This document shows, one piece after another, positions 61,664 to 64,000 of a stretch of 64,000 nt of DNA. Position 1 is the stretch's first letter, and the number at the start of each line of letters is the position of its first letter. Under the pieces are notes generated by a model. It had not been told where the DNA came from and searched no databases. It worked only from the letters and a program-made list of their open reading frames with translations. The position numbers were made by a program, and so were the translations under genes. The stretch comes from Paramecium tetraurelia. Lineage: Eukaryota > Ciliophora > Oligohymenophorea > Peniculida > Parameciidae. The stretch spans positions 90,120 to 154,119 of the forward strand of contig NW_001799643.1 of assembly GCF_000165425.1 (NCBI RefSeq). Reading direction: 5' to 3'.

Positions 61664-62950
61664 TCAATATGTCAAGAAGTGCATAAACTTCTCTTTGTTT
61701 TCAAATGTTGTTGTTGTTGGTCTCCCTAAGTCTTTTCTGACTCCTGGTTTGATCAAGATCTCCATAAGAATGGGACCATCAGTTCGATTTAACTATCAAA
61801 TATGAATCAAATAATTATACTCTCTCCATCCCTTTGGTAATTTCTTCTTTCGTTTCAACTTGGAAAGCATCCTTATACCCACATCCAAGTGCAATTTGAG
61901 TAAAATTAACCTAAGGATTACTCGTAGGTTAAGCACCAACGGAATCATGAGCTTGATTGTTGAATAGAATGTGTTTATAATTTTTTGGACCTATATTACC
62001 TATTTGAGCCATTGCACCCAGATGCATTAACATGGCTCCATCTCCATCTAAACAAAAAACTTGTCTACTCTTCTTGACTTATGCAATTCCTAGAGCAATA
62101 CTTGATGCATGTCCCATTGATCCTACTGTTAGAAAGTCCTATTCTCCTGTTTAATTGAGACGTTGTCTTAATTCAAAGAGTTCCCTACTTAGAAACCCTG
62201 TTGTACTAACACAAACATCAAGGGGACGACTATTTTAAATAACTTCGGTTAAAGCTTCTTCCCTAGTTAATTGATAATTATTTTTGGCCACATTCTTCAA
62301 CTTATAATTGGTAAAGCATTATCTCTTAACAAGTAAAGCATAAGGTCCATTTCTATGATATAAATATAGAATTACCTAGTTTTCATAGAATAGAAGGCTG
62401 TATCAAGAACCTCGGCAGCTCCTTCAATATAATCTGGTAATACATCGTATTGCATTCCCATTTCAGTAAGAATACCATTCATTCTCTTGCCTTAGACTAA
62501 ATGTTGGGGCTCATCCTTTTTCCCTGGCTCTCCTCTCCACCCAATTAAATACAACATAGGAATTCCATAAACTTTTGGATGAGCTAATGACATGTAAGGA
62601 TTCACAATATTCCCCAAACCACTATTTTGTAAATACACACAGGGAATCTTTTTAGTAGCCAAATAATATCCAGCAGCCATGGAGACTGCAGTACCTTCAT
62701 TTGCAGTAATTATGTGTTATCCTGGTGGAGCATTGTCCTTATAAATAGATGGGATTGATACTTAGACATAAGCACAGAAGTCTTTTAATAAAGAATCAGG
62801 AACTCCTGCATAAAATGAAACTCCATGTTTTGACAATTCTTAGTAAAACTCAGCAGGTTCGAGGAAATCCCTTTGTAATTCAAGATAAGGTGGTTCAATG
62901 GGTTCCCTTGATTTGGTAAATAATCTCCTTGTGAGTTAGCGGCAAAACAT
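61664..62950 (-). CDS. phosphonopyruvate decarboxylase
   Basis: 411 residues after introns of 23 and 28 nt (exact codon count). A basic start ([14 protein letters not shown]) looks like a mitochondrial presequence. Then [33 protein letters not shown] (with the cofactor-activating Glu), [18 protein letters not shown] and [14 protein letters not shown]; these are the family's signature blocks. The thiamine-diphosphate site is [16 protein letters not shown] ... NNQAHDS (GDG...NN). The C terminus [19 protein letters not shown] is also diagnostic. The enzyme decarboxylates phosphonopyruvate to phosphonoacetaldehyde, the irreversible step toward 2-aminoethylphosphonate, the head group of ciliate phosphonolipids. 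The partner mutase and transaminase are not in this window. Complete and apparently functional. Confidence 0.92.
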
Positions 62951-62970
62951 ATTTTGTAATAATATTTTAA

Positions 62971-63363
62971 TCAAATAAATCTAGTAAATGCTCTAGTGAA
63001 TCTTCTATCTTTTTTAAAATGCTAGATGATATATTCCGCATTGTATTTTGGATAGTAATTCTTGAAGGAACATTTTGTGTCTATTTCTATGAGTGCTTGC
63101 TTCTTCTTTTGTTCTAATCTATTTACAATTTCATTGACAATGTCGAATTCATGATTGATATCTTATTCACTGATCTGACTTTGTGTATCTTGCATGAAAT
63201 CAACACTAAAGGATTTGCTGAGTTATTCAATTTCCTCCTGATCATATACAAATGACAAATCTTATTTGACTTATTCTTAAGCCCTCTAAATCTTTCTTAA
63301 ATTTAGATTATCTTTTCGAACATTGTTTCTTTTGAATGGTTATCTTTCCTGTTGATTTTTCAT
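62971..63363 (-). CDS. small charged protein of unknown function
   Basis: 130 residues, intronless, starting MKNQQERQPFKRNN. The N-terminal 35 residues are Arg/Lys/Gln-rich, followed by an acidic helical middle (YDQEEIEQLSKSF; FDIVNEIVNRLEQKKKQAL). The C terminus YPKYNAEYIIQHFKKDRRFTR is basic. No known domain. It ends 20 bp before the phosphonopyruvate decarboxylase start on the same strand. Confidence 0.6.
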
Positions 63364-63399
63364 GATTCTGCTAATTAAGAATATCTTATTAGGATAGTA

Positions 63400-64000
63400 A
63401 TGCGATTTTGGACAATCGTTAGCTAGGTGACTACTCGATTAACAGCAGAAACAACTGAGATTGATCAAATTGTACTATCCGAATAAGATTTAATCTCTGA
63501 GTTAGCAGAAGTATTGAAAGTCTAATGGGAACTACTATAATAACTAAATAAATTCCATTCTTTTAAGTTTATACAATTATGAAATCGATGTGCTTTTAGC
63601 TGACAGGGTTCTTGAATTCCCTGTTAAGAATCCTAATTCTCCAAACATTGAATCTTACTCTGCCTCATAAAAACTCATATCTTATTCTTCGAATTATAGA
63701 AACAATTGAATATGTCCTATGCTAACGCAATAGAGACAATCATCGTCGTTATTTCCATTCAAACTGCATAAGTTTTATTTAAAAACTATTTCACCATCGC
63801 AATACATCTATTCACTAATAAGATAGGCAATTTTCTTTTGAAAGCTTTTAATTTATTATTAATTTCAATACTCTAAAGAAAATTGACTGGACCAGAAGGT
63901 TCTTTTGAATATCAAACCATATGATTACATTATAACTTCATCCTTTAATTAAGGTCCCAATTAATTAATTATTTCAATCTATTCATTAAAATCTCTAACA
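63400..64000 (+). CDS. partial gene at the right edge, unresolved
   Basis: ATG 63400 opens MRFWTIVSQVTTRLTAET, a clean frame of about 60 codons to a TGA near 63581. An overlapping frame continues with YNYEIDVLLADRVLEFPVKN, so at least one intron must lie between about 63500 and 63580. Further coding-like sequence follows to the window edge. No family is recognised. The 3' end lies outside. Confidence 0.4.

Noticed and set aside
1-64000. Short ATG-to-TAA/TAG open frames across both strands
   Set aside because: Most arise because TAA and TAG end frames only under the standard code; here they are Gln. Many are antisense or off-frame shadows of larger genes such as the dynein, MORN and TTLL genes.
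1-64000. tRNA, rRNA, CRISPR arrays, insertion sequences
   Set aside because: No cloverleaf with a T-loop GTTCGA box, no rRNA-like block, no spaced direct repeats and no transposase were seen.
63400-64000. MCM-type helicase at the right edge
   Set aside because: A short stretch (DVLLADRVLEFPVKN) faintly recalled MCM N-terminal sequence, but no zinc site or second motif supports it.

Overview
The window reads as macronuclear chromosome of a Paramecium species (tetraurelia group or a close relative; species not determined). TAA and TAG sit inside conserved proteins wherever Gln is expected, and TGA alone closes genes. Introns are tiny, mostly 22-32 nt with GTA...TAG ends. DNA is AT-rich, intergenic gaps are often 20-100 bp, and there are no operons, insertion sequences or CRISPR arrays. 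I built gene models by reading TAA/TAG as Gln and excising introns that restored a conserved frame. Exon ends are inferred, but many models close exactly to a whole number of codons.

Layout: 0.4-5.3 kb (+) F-BAR-like protein and the Retriever subunit VPS35L. 5.4-8.6 kb (-) PAP2 phosphatase and a Rieske oxygenase of the DAF-36/Neverland/DES7 type. 8.7-11 kb two unresolved genes. 11.4-12.8 kb (+) MORN-repeat protein. 12.9-25.6 kb (-) axonemal dynein heavy chain, DNAH1-like. 25.9-30.1 kb (+) glycogen debranching enzyme with an embedded carbohydrate-binding module. 30.2-36 kb: coiled-coil protein (-), membrane protein (+), then B-box protein, ribosomal protein eS12 and an Enhancer-of-polycomb-like protein, all (-). 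36.2-37.3 kb (+) 2-oxoglutarate/Fe(II) oxygenase. 38.1-45 kb (-) EMAPII/AIMP1-like tRNA-binding protein, Ser/Thr kinase, unknown protein, VAC14. 45-51.3 kb: LYR protein (+), LRR-ankyrin protein (-), two tandem tubulin-ligase-like (TTLL) genes (-). 51.8-61.6 kb (+) atypical kinase, basic coiled-coil protein, two-TM receptor-like protein, second kinase, sulfide:quinone oxidoreductase, helical-repeat protein. 61.7-63.4 kb (-) phosphonopyruvate decarboxylase and a small protein. A partial gene (+) runs off the right edge.

The genes do not form one pathway; this is ordinary mixed ciliate gene content. Recurring themes are cilia (dynein, two TTLLs), endosomal membrane traffic (VPS35L, VAC14, F-BAR) and ciliate lipid chemistry (sterol desaturase, phosphonate enzyme).

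The most notable signal is damage. The dynein motor region (about 13.6-22.2 kb) carries about a dozen small frame breaks, nearly all +1, inside conserved sequence, and the AIMP1-like gene has an in-frame TGA at a conserved Leu position plus a frame break. Many other genes here read through cleanly. This points to decaying gene copies or to local consensus error; the sequence alone cannot decide.
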